From Siniperca chuatsi (taxonomy: Eukaryota; Chordata; Actinopteri; Centrarchiformes; Sinipercidae), in NCBI RefSeq assembly GCF_020085105.1, contig NC_058046.1, positions 6,486,675 through 6,550,674 on the forward strand: a stretch of 64,000 bases of DNA, written 5' to 3'. The notes beneath the pieces were generated by a model that ran no database searches, was not told the origin of the DNA, and worked only from the letters and a program-made list of their open reading frames with translations. Positions 52,601-64,000 of this stretch are shown here, piece by piece. How positions within the stretch are numbered: the first letter of the stretch is position 1; the number at the start of each line of letters is the position of its first letter. The position numbers were made by a program, and so were the translations under genes.

Positions 52601-54483
52601 TTCTTGTCAGGGAAAAGCCTCTGAAACATCATTTAGTTTGTCATCATGGGACATTAAATCTCTCCAGTCACACCTAATGAGATTCTTTTAAGTCTTTATG
52701 GCAGGGAAACCCTCTACACCTGTTAAATGACATAGAACTCTGACATGCAATAATGTCTTCAAATGAAGACCTAATACAACAAAACATTTTTGATCAATTA
52801 AATGAATACAAATTAAAACAAACTTCTCTGCAGGGTTCCCAGAATGTGTAAATGCAACTGTGGTTTAGGTAAAAATCTGTGATGTGACTGGCACTGACTA
52901 ACACCCAAACACTCAGGAGTGGGGACCTGGTAGCAGTTACTTTAACAGTCCACCTTGTACTGGGTAGATGTCACAAATTCTAGTCATTGGCAAGCCCTCT
53001 GCCAACGCCTTTGCTCTTGCAGGGCGTTGAGGGACAGCTCATTTAAAAAACTGATGGTCATTTTATAGAATCGACAAAAATCCAAACTTTCAAGAAGCAT
53101 CCTGGACATGTTGCCGGGCTACTGCTGGCACGAAGAGAAACACAGTCAAAACTGTAAGATTTTCTGAGTCTTCAATTCAACAACTTTTAATTGGACAGTG
53201 GAACGGAAACTGAGTACCCGGAAGATACCCACACTAATATTTATACGACAAGCAAACACTGATGGGCACAGGGGGGAAAAATGAAGCCAGGACGTTCTTG
53301 TGAGGTAACTAGGACTGGCGATGAAACCTCAGTAGTTTCTGAGTACAAACCAAATTGTATGGAAAGTATGGAAAACTGTTTTGTTTTGTATTGTGTTGTT
53401 GGCATTGACTGCTTGCTCTGATTATGTAGTCATATGGGCACTAGTATGGAATGATTTTGACCAATAGCCAGCCACTGAGTGACAGTGATTGAGCCATCTT
53501 GCTGCCTTATATGTGGATTAATATTTGATTGAGTGTAATACTGCTAAAGCAATTAGCGTGATGGTGCTCACATTCACATTGGGTGTTCAGTGCAGGAAAC
53601 TTCAAACTGACTGCACTAACTAACGAACTAATACATTACAATCCAGCTACTTACAGTAAATATGGTGCCACATATACTCTAACATTGGCTTTATTGTTAT
53701 CATATTGTCTAGCATACTATCGAATGATGTCACTTGCAAGGAGAAAACGCAACGCCAAACTCTATTCAAAATCTGGCCCGAATATTCACACCTAAATGAT
53801 GAGTTTCCAACAATAAGGGGAGATTATTTCGGCGTAAAAGAGCAGTACCTTATCACACAACCTTCTGAGCTACTACTTTTAAGGTGCAATGGGTGATCAG
53901 GAATTAAATACGAATTTGTCCATGACCCTGCGGTCTAGGTATGTCTGAGTTTATCGATATATGACAGAATACCTGATGGGGGTCTCTGGGATAGCGTTAA
54001 AATGCAAACGATACATTTCCATCCCAGACTAGTAAACAATCAACTGTCATCCCACACATCATAACAGTCAGCATCAGGTCGCTATGGATATCTGGTTATT
54101 TTAACGTCAGCAGATAATGGCATACAAAAACAGGTCACTCTCATTCCTGCTTCGATAAAATTGCATAGGATAGATGGTTGGACATGTATTTAGCTATTGT
54201 AGCTAAGCTGAACAATTTCAAAACAACGGTTTTGACTTCTTGGCCAAGAGATGAAGTCAGCAGGCTAACGTTACTAGCTAGCTATCTGAAGCTAACGTTA
54301 ACGCTAGCTAATTACGCTGTTACAACATAAAACAGCAGTGAGCTAACGTTACCATTACAAGCCCATCGCATGTCCTAATCAAAAACATTGCTATAAAGTC
54401 ACATTTACCTTAAGGTCATTTTCTGGGAGGTATTTACACTGCTTTGCAATCTCTGCATATTTATCCAAATCTAGAGGCGCCAT
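46641..54483 (-). CDS. ppp6c: Serine/threonine protein phosphatase 6 catalytic subunit
   Basis: Seven exons join exactly to 305 residues, the human PP6C length: 54483-54409, 52489-52394, 52193-52128, 52030-51889, 51799-51720, 50435-50226 and 46889-46641. All introns are GT/AG. The PPP-family metal and phosphate motifs are complete: GDIHGQ at 52-57, GDFVDRG at 80-86, GNHE at 112-115, HGG at 163-165, His at 237 and [11 protein letters not shown] at 257-267. The C-terminus is TPYFL, whose final Leu is carboxymethylated in PP2A-like enzymes. PP6 removes phosphate from Ser/Thr in complexes with SAPS-domain and ankyrin subunits and acts in mitosis (Aurora A), DNA repair and NF-kB control. Very few residues differ from human (for example Ala for Val at the KDANTRE site). 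It is the fourth gene in a row on the minus strand and diverges from megf9. Confidence 0.99.
48690..49560. other. Unexplained compact segment in ppp6c intron 6
   Basis: This part of the 3.3 kb intron is richer in CpG and in open frames than its surroundings (frames on both strands at 48714-48975 and 49239-49546). It contains an imperfect direct repeat: TAGCTATATATTTTTTTATC near 48950 and TAGCTGTATATTTTTTTATT near 49096, each followed by CAATGAAATACAGACCAA or CAATAAAATTCAGACCAA. I could not match it to a gene or transposon. It may be an old inserted element or a decayed retrogene. Confidence 0.35.
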
Positions 54484-54499
54484 TGTACCTAGCCAGTAG

Positions 54500-54800
54500 T
54501 CATGCGCTACTTCCTGCAACACTTTAGCGGAGTTGCATACCTGTTCGTTACCATCTACTGCCATCTATCGTTTGTATTAACGAATAAAACTTAGTAACAT
54601 TTTAACTTGTGACAGCCTAACTATTGAAAACCAAGCTGCAACTTCAAAATCACACATAGAATGAAGGTGCAAAGCATATCTCTGCCTTCTTGCTTCCGCA
54701 ATAATAAATATTAGAATTTATGCCTGTTTCGGAAGTTTTCATTTTGTTTTCACCGGAAGTATTACTGTGATGTTCTGTCTGACTTCATGCTTGTGGAGTC
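54500..54800 (-). promoter_or_regulatory. ppp6c promoter region with ETS-type sites
   Basis: On the minus strand CAGGAAGT lies about 30 bases upstream of the start codon (54515-54508). Two more GGAAGT cores are on the + strand, near 54730 (CGGAAGT) and 54762 (CCGGAAGT). ETS/GABP sites are typical of TATA-less housekeeping promoters. The transcription start is not fixed. Confidence 0.4.
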
Positions 54801-56105
54801 AACAGTCATCATGGCCGTCTTTATAATCTTTAGTGTTCCTGCCCTCTAACGTTTACAGTGAGCAACTACAACTGTTCGCCTGTAAATTATACAGATTTGA
54901 ATTATTGTGGAATAAAAGCGCATTTACAATAGAAGAAAAAATAAATATCTTGTTGAATGAATAAAGAATCGATTACACTAACATTAAAAATAAAACCATT
55001 ATATTAAACAGAGATGCAGTTACATATTAGGATCATAGACTGTATATATACAGTCAATAATTAGGACCACCGGAGGGCAGTGTACACTGATTATAAACCA
55101 TATCCATGTTATAAACGCATACCAACCATCAAACATACCAAGAGTCAATGCAGACATGATAGCATACAAAACTTTCAGGTGAACACTTTCAAAATAAAAC
55201 GTTCAAGGAGAATCAACACTCATGATTAGACACTCATGACACCAAACCTATAACTCCACAAGCGTCAAGGCAGACGCAAAAGCATGGTATTGCTTCCGGT
55301 GACATTAAGACACAGTCCAGTTCTCTTGGACACTGAAACACTGAAGAACTCATTTTATAAACAAAGTAAAAGAAAAAAATGTACCAGACATTGAAATACG
55401 AATGTTCTGCTGTGTCATATAGACGAAAAGTTGAAATGAGTAAAAAAAAATACTTGACGGACTTTCATTCACAGCCGAGGGTTTTGCTTTATTTAACCGA
55501 GCTGAATTATTTTTTTCTAAATGAATGATTCCAGGATGGTTTCATACAGATTCAGGTGTGAAACCTGTAAACAATCAAGTCTGCGAGCATAAATAGGGGT
55601 AGGTAATGAACCTTTCACTAAAAACGTTAATCCTACGACAAGCCACCACCAGGCATGTCCATTAGGCTGCACATGGATGAGGATAGCCTACCTGGGCTGT
55701 TGAACAAATATGACACAATCACACTATTTAATTCTATTTTATAGGTACACTATCTTTACAAAATATGCTTCCTTGAGTTGTTCAATTTATGAATGGAACC
55801 GGTTATGTTCAGCTAATTTTCAGACAAGTGAGGACGTTTGATAATTTACAATATATTGTGTCTCCACAGGGTGTTGCAACGCTGTCCAACCAGCGAATGA
55901 TCGAGCGCCCAGAGGCACTCCTCCCATTGGCTAATAAGGAGGCCTACGTCAAGTTCGTGTGGCTCATGGTAGGTTGCAGAGCAGGTGAAGTGTTGACTGT
56001 GGTTCATAGGGCAACAAACAGCAGCGTATGCCGCCGGGGGACATCAATGGTGGAGTACGCGTCCATTCAGGGAAAGGTCTGAGAGAGACCATTACTGGGG
56101 CTTAC
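54801..56105. other. Intergenic region between ppp6c and megf9
   Basis: No exon was recognised other than the likely megf9 5'UTR at its right end. A perfect 18-base palindrome lies at 55038-55055, and sequence to about 55310 around it may be an interspersed element (ACTGTATATA next to an ACCACCGGAGGGC block). Confidence 0.45.
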
Positions 56106-56123
56106 ATGGAGAGCGGAAACTGA
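56106..56123 (+). promoter_or_regulatory. Five-codon uORF before megf9 start
   Basis: ATGGAGAGCGGAAACTGA codes for five residues and stops two bases before the predicted megf9 ATG at 56126. Such a placement would favour reinitiation or dampen translation. It applies only if transcription starts upstream of it. Confidence 0.4.
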
Positions 56124-56125
56124 AT

Positions 56126-59100
56126 ATGAGATTAACGTCCTTAATGATGTACATATCTCCGGTTCTGCTATTTATTTTGTATGTATATACTGAATTTTCT
56201 GAAGCTGCACCTCGCATCAGCCCCTACGATGCGTCGCCTATCTCCAGGAAGCCCGGCTCAGCCTCCGACACCTGGGAGACCTTCCACACCGACATGCCTC
56301 GTAGTTTACCCGAGAGCAGGTTCGCTCTCGGGCCTCTAGCCGGACTCACACCGTCGCCTGCCATCGTTTATGCCGGACCGACCACCACTACTAGCCCTAT
56401 TTCTAAAACTGCAACCACCTTCCAGCCTCCAACAACGGACCCGACCACCACCACCACCTCCACTACTACTACCGCACCTGATACTGGAATCATTTCAGCC
56501 ATTAAAGAACAAGTAACAGCGCCGATTTCAGGATTAACCGGCGCACGCAAAAGATCCACCGATGCACAAACATCACTTTTTGCTCCGGAGAAAATGCTGC
56601 AGACCATGGTGTCCATGGTTTCTCAGCGCACAGCAAACGATGCCTGGGCTGCAGATACTATTGGCACATCTGTTACCTCAATAGAGAATAGTCAAGGTGA
56701 GTTCCTTCGAATGAAATACCTACCAGGAACAGTGAAAACAAAATAATTCAGATTTTTTTTTGGCTTTGTAAATGATGCTTTACAATCGAAAAAGAAAATA
56801 GACGGGGGGGAGGGAGGTGGGTTCTGGGCTGTATGTTTTTTTTTTTTTTTGGGCTGTTTTTTTTTTTTTTTTTTACATTAATGTTCAGAAAACGAGTCTG
56901 TGAAGAGGAAGAAGACATACATGTCTATTAAAGGCTGCTAGAAGGAGCACTGTGGTCGCACGGGGGTTTTGACGCAGAGCGCGACCGAATAAACCAGATT
57001 GCAACAATGGGCAGACCCCTCAGATTGCATGGTGTACCCCTTCAAATAATCGGCAAATCACCAAATCCTAATCTCCATTTATAAAATGACACTATTCATG
57101 CACAATTTGTGCAATGTGGATTTTACCGTGTAGCCTATTTTATATTCTAGAGGCCTTTTTATTATAGGATGAGTGTGCCACATATTGCAGAGGGCTGGAA
57201 AAGGGGGGCTATGAGGGGGTGCAAGGTTTATCCTGTTGTTGTTCAGTCAATTTATCCAATCCATCATTGCACATAGCATCCATACAGACCCGTGATCCTT
57301 TTGTGTTAGACCAGACTTGTTTGATATTGACAGGAAATTACAAGAAGCTGCTCAAATAGCTGCTTCATCCTCTCTATTGTTGTTTGCATGGCATATACAG
57401 AACAAGGCCGTCCAACCAAAATGGCCAGACAGGCCAAGCCATGAATGAGCAATGACATTGGAGCCCCTCCTCTCACACCTCACACATCCTTGTACCCATG
57501 TGGATGTGTTGTTCTCCAGCTAACACTGCAGCACAGGCTGAGGGATCCTGTCCAAAATGGTTCTTTAATGGTTGGGAAAGTCTGCTGAAGCCAAAGGTGT
57601 CGCTTTCAGAGCACATAAGAGGATGTTGACCCTCGCTATTAGGAGATGGAGCTTATTAATTTTCCTACACTACATATACTAGAACTTTAAGAATATAAGG
57701 AATACCAAAAAAAATGTTTGCTTCAGTGGCTTGTTTGCAAAATCTTAATTTTCCTTTATTGTCTATCAAACCTCATTGTTTTTCTTCCCAGAAAACGCCA
57801 TGTTCTAGTTGTTATTTCGTGATGCCCCCAAGCCGCAACATAAAATCTAGACTGTTTTATTTCATATTCTGACTGATATTGGCCCCTCACATCAGGAGTC
57901 CAGTCCGGTCATGTTTTTTTACATTGACCCATTGTTCGCCACACTACTACCTGACTGACAACATTAAGCTCAGCGAGAGGAGGATTAGGTTTTTGGTGTG
58001 CTGCAGTCACAAATGGCTCGTTCTAATATTTTGATGACTCCCGATTTAATAGAAATGGTTTTGGAAAAAAGAAGCAGGACCAGGGTTCTGATTGGTCTGA
58101 TGGCACCCTCTGTATGGTATACTCATCTTAAAATGTGCATTGAGTGGCCGGTGATATCCAGATGTTGAATGGAATATACAAGTCAGGTGTGATGCTTGTA
58201 AATAAATTTAAATGATGTATTTTATCTGGTGCTGACATCCTTCTGAACAGTTACATGTGGCATTTCTTAGCTGTGAAGATTTGCTGCTTTTCTTTGTGTT
58301 ATGTGACCGTAAATCTCCAGGAACCTCAGCACTCTTCATTGTTCTTGTGTAATGGCCACTCGCATGATAATATCACGTCAACAAAGGCGTCACCTGGGTT
58401 AACGCCTCACCCAGCTGCCAACGTACCTTCCCTGGCAGGGCAGGGGCATTTCAGACAGATATGAGGTGTGTTTTCACATAGTTCAGGCTTTCCTTTCTTT
58501 GAAACATCTCTCTGTACTTTCTGAAAGCCAATAACATAGTTTGACGCTTGAACCTAAATTGAAAGTACAACCTGAACAGCCTGCCGCTGCCCGTGTCTGA
58601 ATACCAGGCATGCTGTCACACCACTTTACAGCAGTCAGAAAGATGGGATGGAGGCAAACTTTGCCTCTGTGCCCCAACACCACCACCACCACACACACAC
58701 ACACACACACACACACAAGTCCAGTCCAATCTACATCAAACCTGTTGTGTGGCTTTACAGATCACCCCTAACCCACACGTAAACGAAGCCTGGTTTTAAG
58801 AATGAACAGCAGCGTGTGTGTGTGAGGTGATATGCATTCACTGGATCTCACACATTCTCAGGCGTGATCAGGGCCGACGGTTCTTTAGTGGACGTCACTA
58901 TAGCAAAGGGTTTGACAGTATAGTCCACAGGCTTGCATAACTATAGGCCTTTCTTAGTTACATAAAAGTCCAAGCAACAGTGGAAGAGGAGCACAATCTG
59001 AGTGGGATGCCAGAACAGGAATACATTAAAATTCAGCTGTCCTTTCCTCTTTATCTAACTGCTAGCTGAGGAATTGTGTGCAATCTGTGTGCATACCATA

Positions 59101-61363
59101 TATGAAAAACATTTTTATTTTCCGCTCACATCTCTTATCTGTCTGTTTTCTTTGTCTCACTGCTGAGTACCGAATGGAAACATATAATCAGGCGTCCAGT
59201 CGTCACTCGCCACACCTAACTTGTGATCAGATGAATAATAGATTGCCACACTGTACTCATCAGGGTCATCCACATGTCATTATATCCTCTGGTTTCTTAA
59301 AGTGCACCAGTTTGAACTGTATAAAAGCCTTCATTGGCAACACAGCAGGATTTTACCATCTTTGTTTTAGACTGATTTAATCTTCATGAGGTGAAGTCAT
59401 CATATACAAAATAATGAGGTGAAGTCATATACAAAATAACATAAAGTAGTATAAAACAGATCTGATGCCAGTGTGTTCTTTTAATCATTAATCTTCCTCG
59501 AAGAAAATTACAAAGAATTTCTTTATGTACAATAGAGGATATAGAAGCAGGCTCGTGACTGAAATGGCTGCATTTTTGAATCCCTTAAATGGTGAATAGC
59601 AACTCTTCCTACTCATTTAACACGTTGTACTGGGTAGCTCCCAGGGGCCGACGATACAAGAAGACTGTGAATGGACTAGGCAGCTTTAAGTGAATGATCG
59701 TGGAAGGTTAGTTGCACTGGACAGCTTCCAGTGTTATTGTTTCTAGGTATGGTCACACCAGCCCAACATCCAATGAAATTTCCCTGCACTCAGCCCAGAC
59801 GTGGGATATAATGTCCCAGGTCTTGAATACAGAATGAATAAATATTGAGCACTGATTGTAAGCAGTGTTCACGTCTCTATGGGACCAACGCTGCAGTTTG
59901 TAGTCTGGTAGTGTAATGTTGTACTTACGAGGGTGATGGCACAAGAATAATGACTTCTGCATTTCCAAACACAGTGCATCACTGTTTGTACTGTGCAAAT
60001 TCAAAGGGCAAAGTCAAACTCTAACCTGAGCAAGTCTGCCTGAGCCAGCCAGGAGATCGCACCAAAACAGTGTCTTGAATCTGTTGAGGTGTACAGGCTT
60101 CGATTAAAGTGAACTAATTTGCAGAGACTGGTGCTAATGTGACCACACATTCTAACTGTATAAATGTCAAGTAGGATGTTAATGGAAAGGAGTACTGAGC
60201 TGTGGTAACTATAATTAAGGACAATTTAGCTATTTTTCTGTCACACTGTGTAGCCACACACAGAATACTCTAGCCACCCATGCATGCATGTCTACTAAAA
60301 TATTGTGCAAACAAATTGTAACATGTCTATTTTGATTTCCATGAAATGGGGTTGGTAATAGACTTACTATGACTAGTAGTGGCACTAAGGCTGGTCACCA
60401 TATTGTTAAATGTGTTCAAGAGCTTCCTACTCTGACAAAGAGAGGTCTTTTTTAATGGAGATTCAAAATGACCAACCATTAATGATTGCTTTTTGGGGTT
60501 TTTTGTAGCAGGCTGGTAAAAATCAATGCGTTAATGTCATTCAAGTGGATAGACACAGTTGTGATTAGGGCTGCAACTGACCATTATATTCATTATCGAT
60601 GAATCTTTCAAACTTTTTAATAGAATAATTGCTTATTCTATAAAATGTTAATGCTATCGCAATTTCCTGTCCAGGGTGGCATCTTCGAATTGATTGTTTT
60701 TTCCAAGCAAAAATTCATAACCCAAATGTATTCAATTTACAATAATATTAAGCAAAGAAAAGCAGCAAGTGACCACATTTGAAAAGCTAAAACCATAGAA
60801 TGTTTGGCATTTTTGCTTTATTAAAGGCTTAAATGACTAATCAATTATTAGAATTGTTGCTAATCAAATTTCTGTCTATCAATTAATGGACCAATTGTTT
60901 AAGCACTACTTGAATCTGGATTTTTTTTTAATAGCTAAATGCATAATCAGTCAAATGGTAAATTTTTTTTAAACAATAAACTAGCCATCACATGAAATCC
61001 ATATGATATACAATATAAATCATATAGAGTAAAATAAAATGTAAATAACCATAGATTGTTCAGACATGTATGGTTATACCGCTGCGAGTACATCTCATGC
61101 AGTATTTCCCATTTCTTGTCTCTCCCTTTCACTGTGACACCCACATTCATCCACCCAGAGGGCCTTTGTAACTGCAGCAGTGGTGGTGAGGGGATTTTGG
61201 ATCCGGACGAGTGTGATCAGATCACCGGTCAGTGTTCGTGTTTGTCGGGCTACGCTGGTCTGCAGTGTGAGGACTGCGAGGAGGGATACTTCACCAACGG
61301 CACCAGCGGCTGCCTGCCCTGCGCCTGCGACTCCTTCGGTGCAGTGAATCACCTCTGTGACAG
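56126..61363 (+). CDS. megf9: Multiple EGF-like domains protein 9, 5' part
   Basis: Two coding exons are inside the window: 56126-56696 and 61159-61363; the gene continues beyond the right edge. Exon 1 encodes a signal peptide (hydrophobic to about residue 27), then a Thr/Pro-rich stretch (PTTTTSPISKTATTFQPP) likely to carry O-linked sugar. The donor G|GTGAGT joins in phase to exon 2, which starts GLCNCSSGGEG and holds a complete laminin-type EGF repeat (CDQITGQCSCLSGYAGLQC, then CEDC...CLPCACD) and the start of the next. MEGF9 is a single-pass membrane protein with a Thr-rich head, five laminin-EGF repeats and a short cytoplasmic tail; exon order and the NCS start of the first repeat agree with human. 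The first exon is poorly conserved, as expected. Two further in-frame ATGs (56144, 56147) could serve as starts. No third exon was found by 64000. Confidence 0.85.
56832..56872. repeat. Paired T tracts in megf9 intron 1
   Basis: Two runs of T separated by GGGCTG, about 130 bases after the donor. Confidence 0.85.
56880..60550. other. megf9 intron 1, no other gene recognised
   Basis: Mostly unique-looking AT-rich intron. A GT-AG consistent coding segment was not found on either strand. The (AC)n repeat at 58689-58718 is the only clear structure. Confidence 0.5.
58681..58718. repeat. (ACC)n/(AC)n microsatellite
   Basis: Three to four ACC units pass into about 14 AC units. Confidence 0.9.
60566..60912 (+). 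mobile_element. Non-autonomous DNA transposon of a common fish family
   Basis: The segment starts TTAGGGCTGCAACTGACCAT and continues with TTCATTATCGATGAATC, AAAGAAAAGCAGCAAGTGAC, AATGTTTGGCATTTTTGC and GACTAATCAATTATTAG. Copies of this 'GGGCTGCAACTAACGATTA' element are very frequent in teleosts. The right end is worn and the inverted terminus is not intact. It lies in megf9 intron 1. Confidence 0.75.
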
Positions 61364-64000
61364 GTCAGGCTGCTTTCCCTGCTTTCTCTTGGGTTTTCAC
61401 TTGAAGTAACACGCCTGGTGTCTGGTAGCCATGTTGGAGGTGTATGTTTGTTGTGTCTACATACTGTAATTGAAGAGACATTGTTTATTTCTGTGCTGTA
61501 TTTGTCTGGAAAGTGTTAATTTCAGCACTAATAAATTGAGATTGAATTTGTATTTAGATAATGTTAACTTGTTTGCTAGCTAACTATAGTATATGAGGGG
61601 TTAAATCTGCAATAATCAATTTATTTATATTAACATTGAATCAAATGTGTTATATGAAAGGGATTGCTTATAGTTATAAACTTGCAGAGAATTATCGCTC
61701 AGCTCAAGTTTTTGCCTTTGCCATAACAACTTTATACCCATTCCACTGCCCCCAAGTGGACAAAAAAAAAAACAGTTAATGGAACTTGAACAATAAAGTT
61801 TTGGGTTTTTTGCCTGGATCCACATCAAAAATTATTAAAGCTTGATCCTGGGCCCGTGGCCTAACCTCCCACAAATGAGACTGAAAACACACTCTACTCT
61901 TTGAATATATTTCAATACAGCCAGTATTTGGAGCATCTAGTGGCCATTAGAGGAACTGCAATTTCAGCTATGCTAGCATTAGCTGTGGCTAGTAGTTGCA
62001 TATGGGTTCCATACACATTTGCTGAGAAATCATGTGATTAGATGGAGATAACAAAACCGTCTAACAGACAAGCACAGATTAAGAAAAAGACATTATGTTT
62101 AGGTATTAGCTTGTGGTTAAGTTTAGTTAGGTATATTTAGGTACAAAGTTACAGATGGTTGAGATGCCTAAGCTTAATACATTGTTGGGTGTTATCACCT
62201 CTGTATCTGATATATGAGTATACTGGAATATTGTTGCTGACCCAAGACTCTGGTGGAACTCGGACTTGATTTGCATAAAAAGCATGTGATTGGACGTATT
62301 TGCATGCAACTGCATGATTGGACAAACACCATGCTTAATTGCCATGCAAGCACACAAGTGTGCAAACACTGACTGTTGACCTAACCTTCATGGGTAAATG
62401 AGAACCAGTGGGTTGATCACAGAATGACTGCAGTTTATGACTGACAGCCCACCACAGCATTCTGCAGAGCGTGGGAAAAACAAGATGGCAAATTGTGTCA
62501 CTGTGAAACTTGGAAACAAATCCTGTTTATCAGACTGTTGAGATTTATTTTGAGCGTTAGTGAATATTTTCAGGTATCTTTCATATGTAGCATGCTTGTA
62601 TGCATTATGTGTGCAGGTGATTTTCATGACAAAGCCAGACATGGTCTCTTCAAAGTAAATTACTATCTTTAGCAGCAAAAGTGCTGTGGCCTGTCAAGCC
62701 CAAACAGACTGTCTGCTGTGAATTAGTGTTTGTTATCTCATAAAGAGAGGCAAGATGTTCTGGGGCTCAGCTTTGCTCAGACGATATGTTCATCATAACG
62801 CCATAGCCATGCAGAATCACAGCGTACCTTACATGCAGCGTCTCCGCAAGTCACAAGAGCTGTGACTTGGAAAAGAAGCTGCGTGTGTGGGTTAGGAATG
62901 TGGTAAAAATAGCGGCTGTTCTTTCTGCCTCTAACCATGAAAAGAAATGCTGCTGCTTTTCAGAAGCTTGAGTCAATGTCCACAGTGTGTGGAGGATTTG
63001 TGTTGTCATGCTCTGAAAAATATGTCACAGTATAAGCTTACATAAGATAAATCGTAATAGCTATAGTCCTTTGCTGGAAACACAGGATGTCTTTTTCATG
63101 TTTATGAAGCCTAAAATGCTGTGTCTCGAGCTCAATGGGATGTAGGTGAAGGTGCAGGAGGGTTATTTCAGGGCTTCAAGCTTTCACACAGTAGCACAAC
63201 TAATACAGTCCTGCTCAGACAGTCTGAGCCAAGCCTGGCCACTGCTAACCCTGCTAGCCTAAGCTAGCCCCCTCAGGAGCTTATTACTGTGAGTTATACA
63301 GATTAGCCAGCTTTCCTGCCCCCCAGTCTGCTGCTTTAGGTATCTTTCCCATTAAGTAATGAGCAATACAGCCGAAATAGAGCCATTCAGTGCTTTAGTT
63401 GGGTCCACTGCTATGGGAACCCTGCAATGACAGTGAAAACAGAACAAATTATACAGTGATTTTAACACATTAATTCATATGTTCAGAAACTACACATCCA
63501 ACCAACAAGCTGCAGAGACATCCTGGTACCTTGAGAAATTTAACACAGTGGGTTTTACTGTCTTCATCCTGCCAGAAAGATGCACACTGGATAGACAAGG
63601 CCATCCAATGTTCTGATGGCCTTGTAGATGTCATGAAATAATAACAATAATAATAATAATAATTATTAATAATAATAATAATAATAATAATAACTCTGTC
63701 CAAAGGTAAAAAAAAAATCCACCTATTAGCCTGTCTAAAGCTCACTAATTAACATTATTTTTCGTTTGTTTGATCTCTACAAAAGCAAAAGTGTAAAAAT
63801 GAAAATTTGCTATTTTACAGGGGATTATGCACCACTGGTTGCCTGACAACTGGTACTGGCCAAGAAATAGTCTGACACAATAATGTTATATCTGGATTTT
63901 GTTACCTTTGGACAGAGCTGTTAACTGTCTCCCCCCTGTTTCCACTCTTTATGCTAAGTTAAGATAACCTGCTGCTGGTTCCAGTTATACATATACTGTA
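61364..64000. other. megf9 intron 2, partial
   Basis: No further laminin-EGF exon was seen. GCATCTAGTGGCCATTAGAG near 61930 and GCTAGCATTAGC near 61972 look like a piece of an interspersed repeat. An AAT microsatellite is at 63636-63693. Confidence 0.5.
63636..63693. repeat. (AAT)n microsatellite
   Basis: About 19 AAT triplets with two short interruptions. Confidence 0.95.

Noticed and set aside
57780-58470. Exon-like + strand frame at 58255-58464 in megf9 intron 1
   Set aside because: No laminin-EGF cysteine spacing and no matching splice phase.

Overview
This window is vertebrate nuclear DNA. It is almost certainly from a ray-finned fish, probably a percomorph teleost. Genes are split into many short exons with GT/AG introns, long CA, TA and AAT microsatellites are present, and many short interspersed repeats look like families common in spiny-rayed fishes. 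There are no operons, ribosome-binding sites or CRISPR arrays. Most of the long open frames are chance frames in introns or repeats; the real genes were found by joining exons with matching splice phase.

Layout, left to right. (1) 1-5.0 kb is gene-poor: a damaged LTR element with a primer-binding site (1.68-2.13 kb), an interspersed repeat (2.35-2.72 kb) and a broken LINE with reverse-transcriptase remnants (about 3.94-4.85 kb). (2) 5.4-10.4 kb, + strand: a chain of 4-5 phase-compatible exons predicts the 3' part of a gene I do not recognise, with two alternative last exons. (3) 12.15-16.36 kb, - strand: a complete 4-exon gene for a 261-residue type I membrane protein with a mannose-6-phosphate-receptor-like luminal domain. 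(4) 17.89-20.29 kb, - strand: rpl35, complete, 123 residues. (5) 23.64-44.2 kb, - strand: golga1 (golgin-97), 23 coding exons, 837 residues, ending in a GRIP domain. (6) 46.64-54.48 kb, - strand: ppp6c, 7 exons, 305 residues, complete. (7) 56.13 kb to beyond the right edge, + strand: the first two coding exons of what is very probably megf9.

rpl35, golga1 and ppp6c are also close neighbours on human 9q33.3, and megf9 lies on the same chromosome arm, so the block is conserved synteny. ARPC5L and SCAI, which are near these genes in human, were not found here. The genes are mostly housekeeping or trafficking genes (ribosome, trans-Golgi tether, PP6 phosphatase) and do not form one pathway. ppp6c and megf9 are divergent, with 1.64 kb between their start codons.

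I found no convincing new biological system. The most useful leads are the unrecognised gene at 5.4-10.4 kb, the MRH-type receptor gene, GCTAAC/GTTAGC motif clusters at the start of intron 1 in three neighbouring genes, a large microsatellite directly against the golga1 last-exon acceptor, and predicted upstream ORFs in golga1 and megf9.
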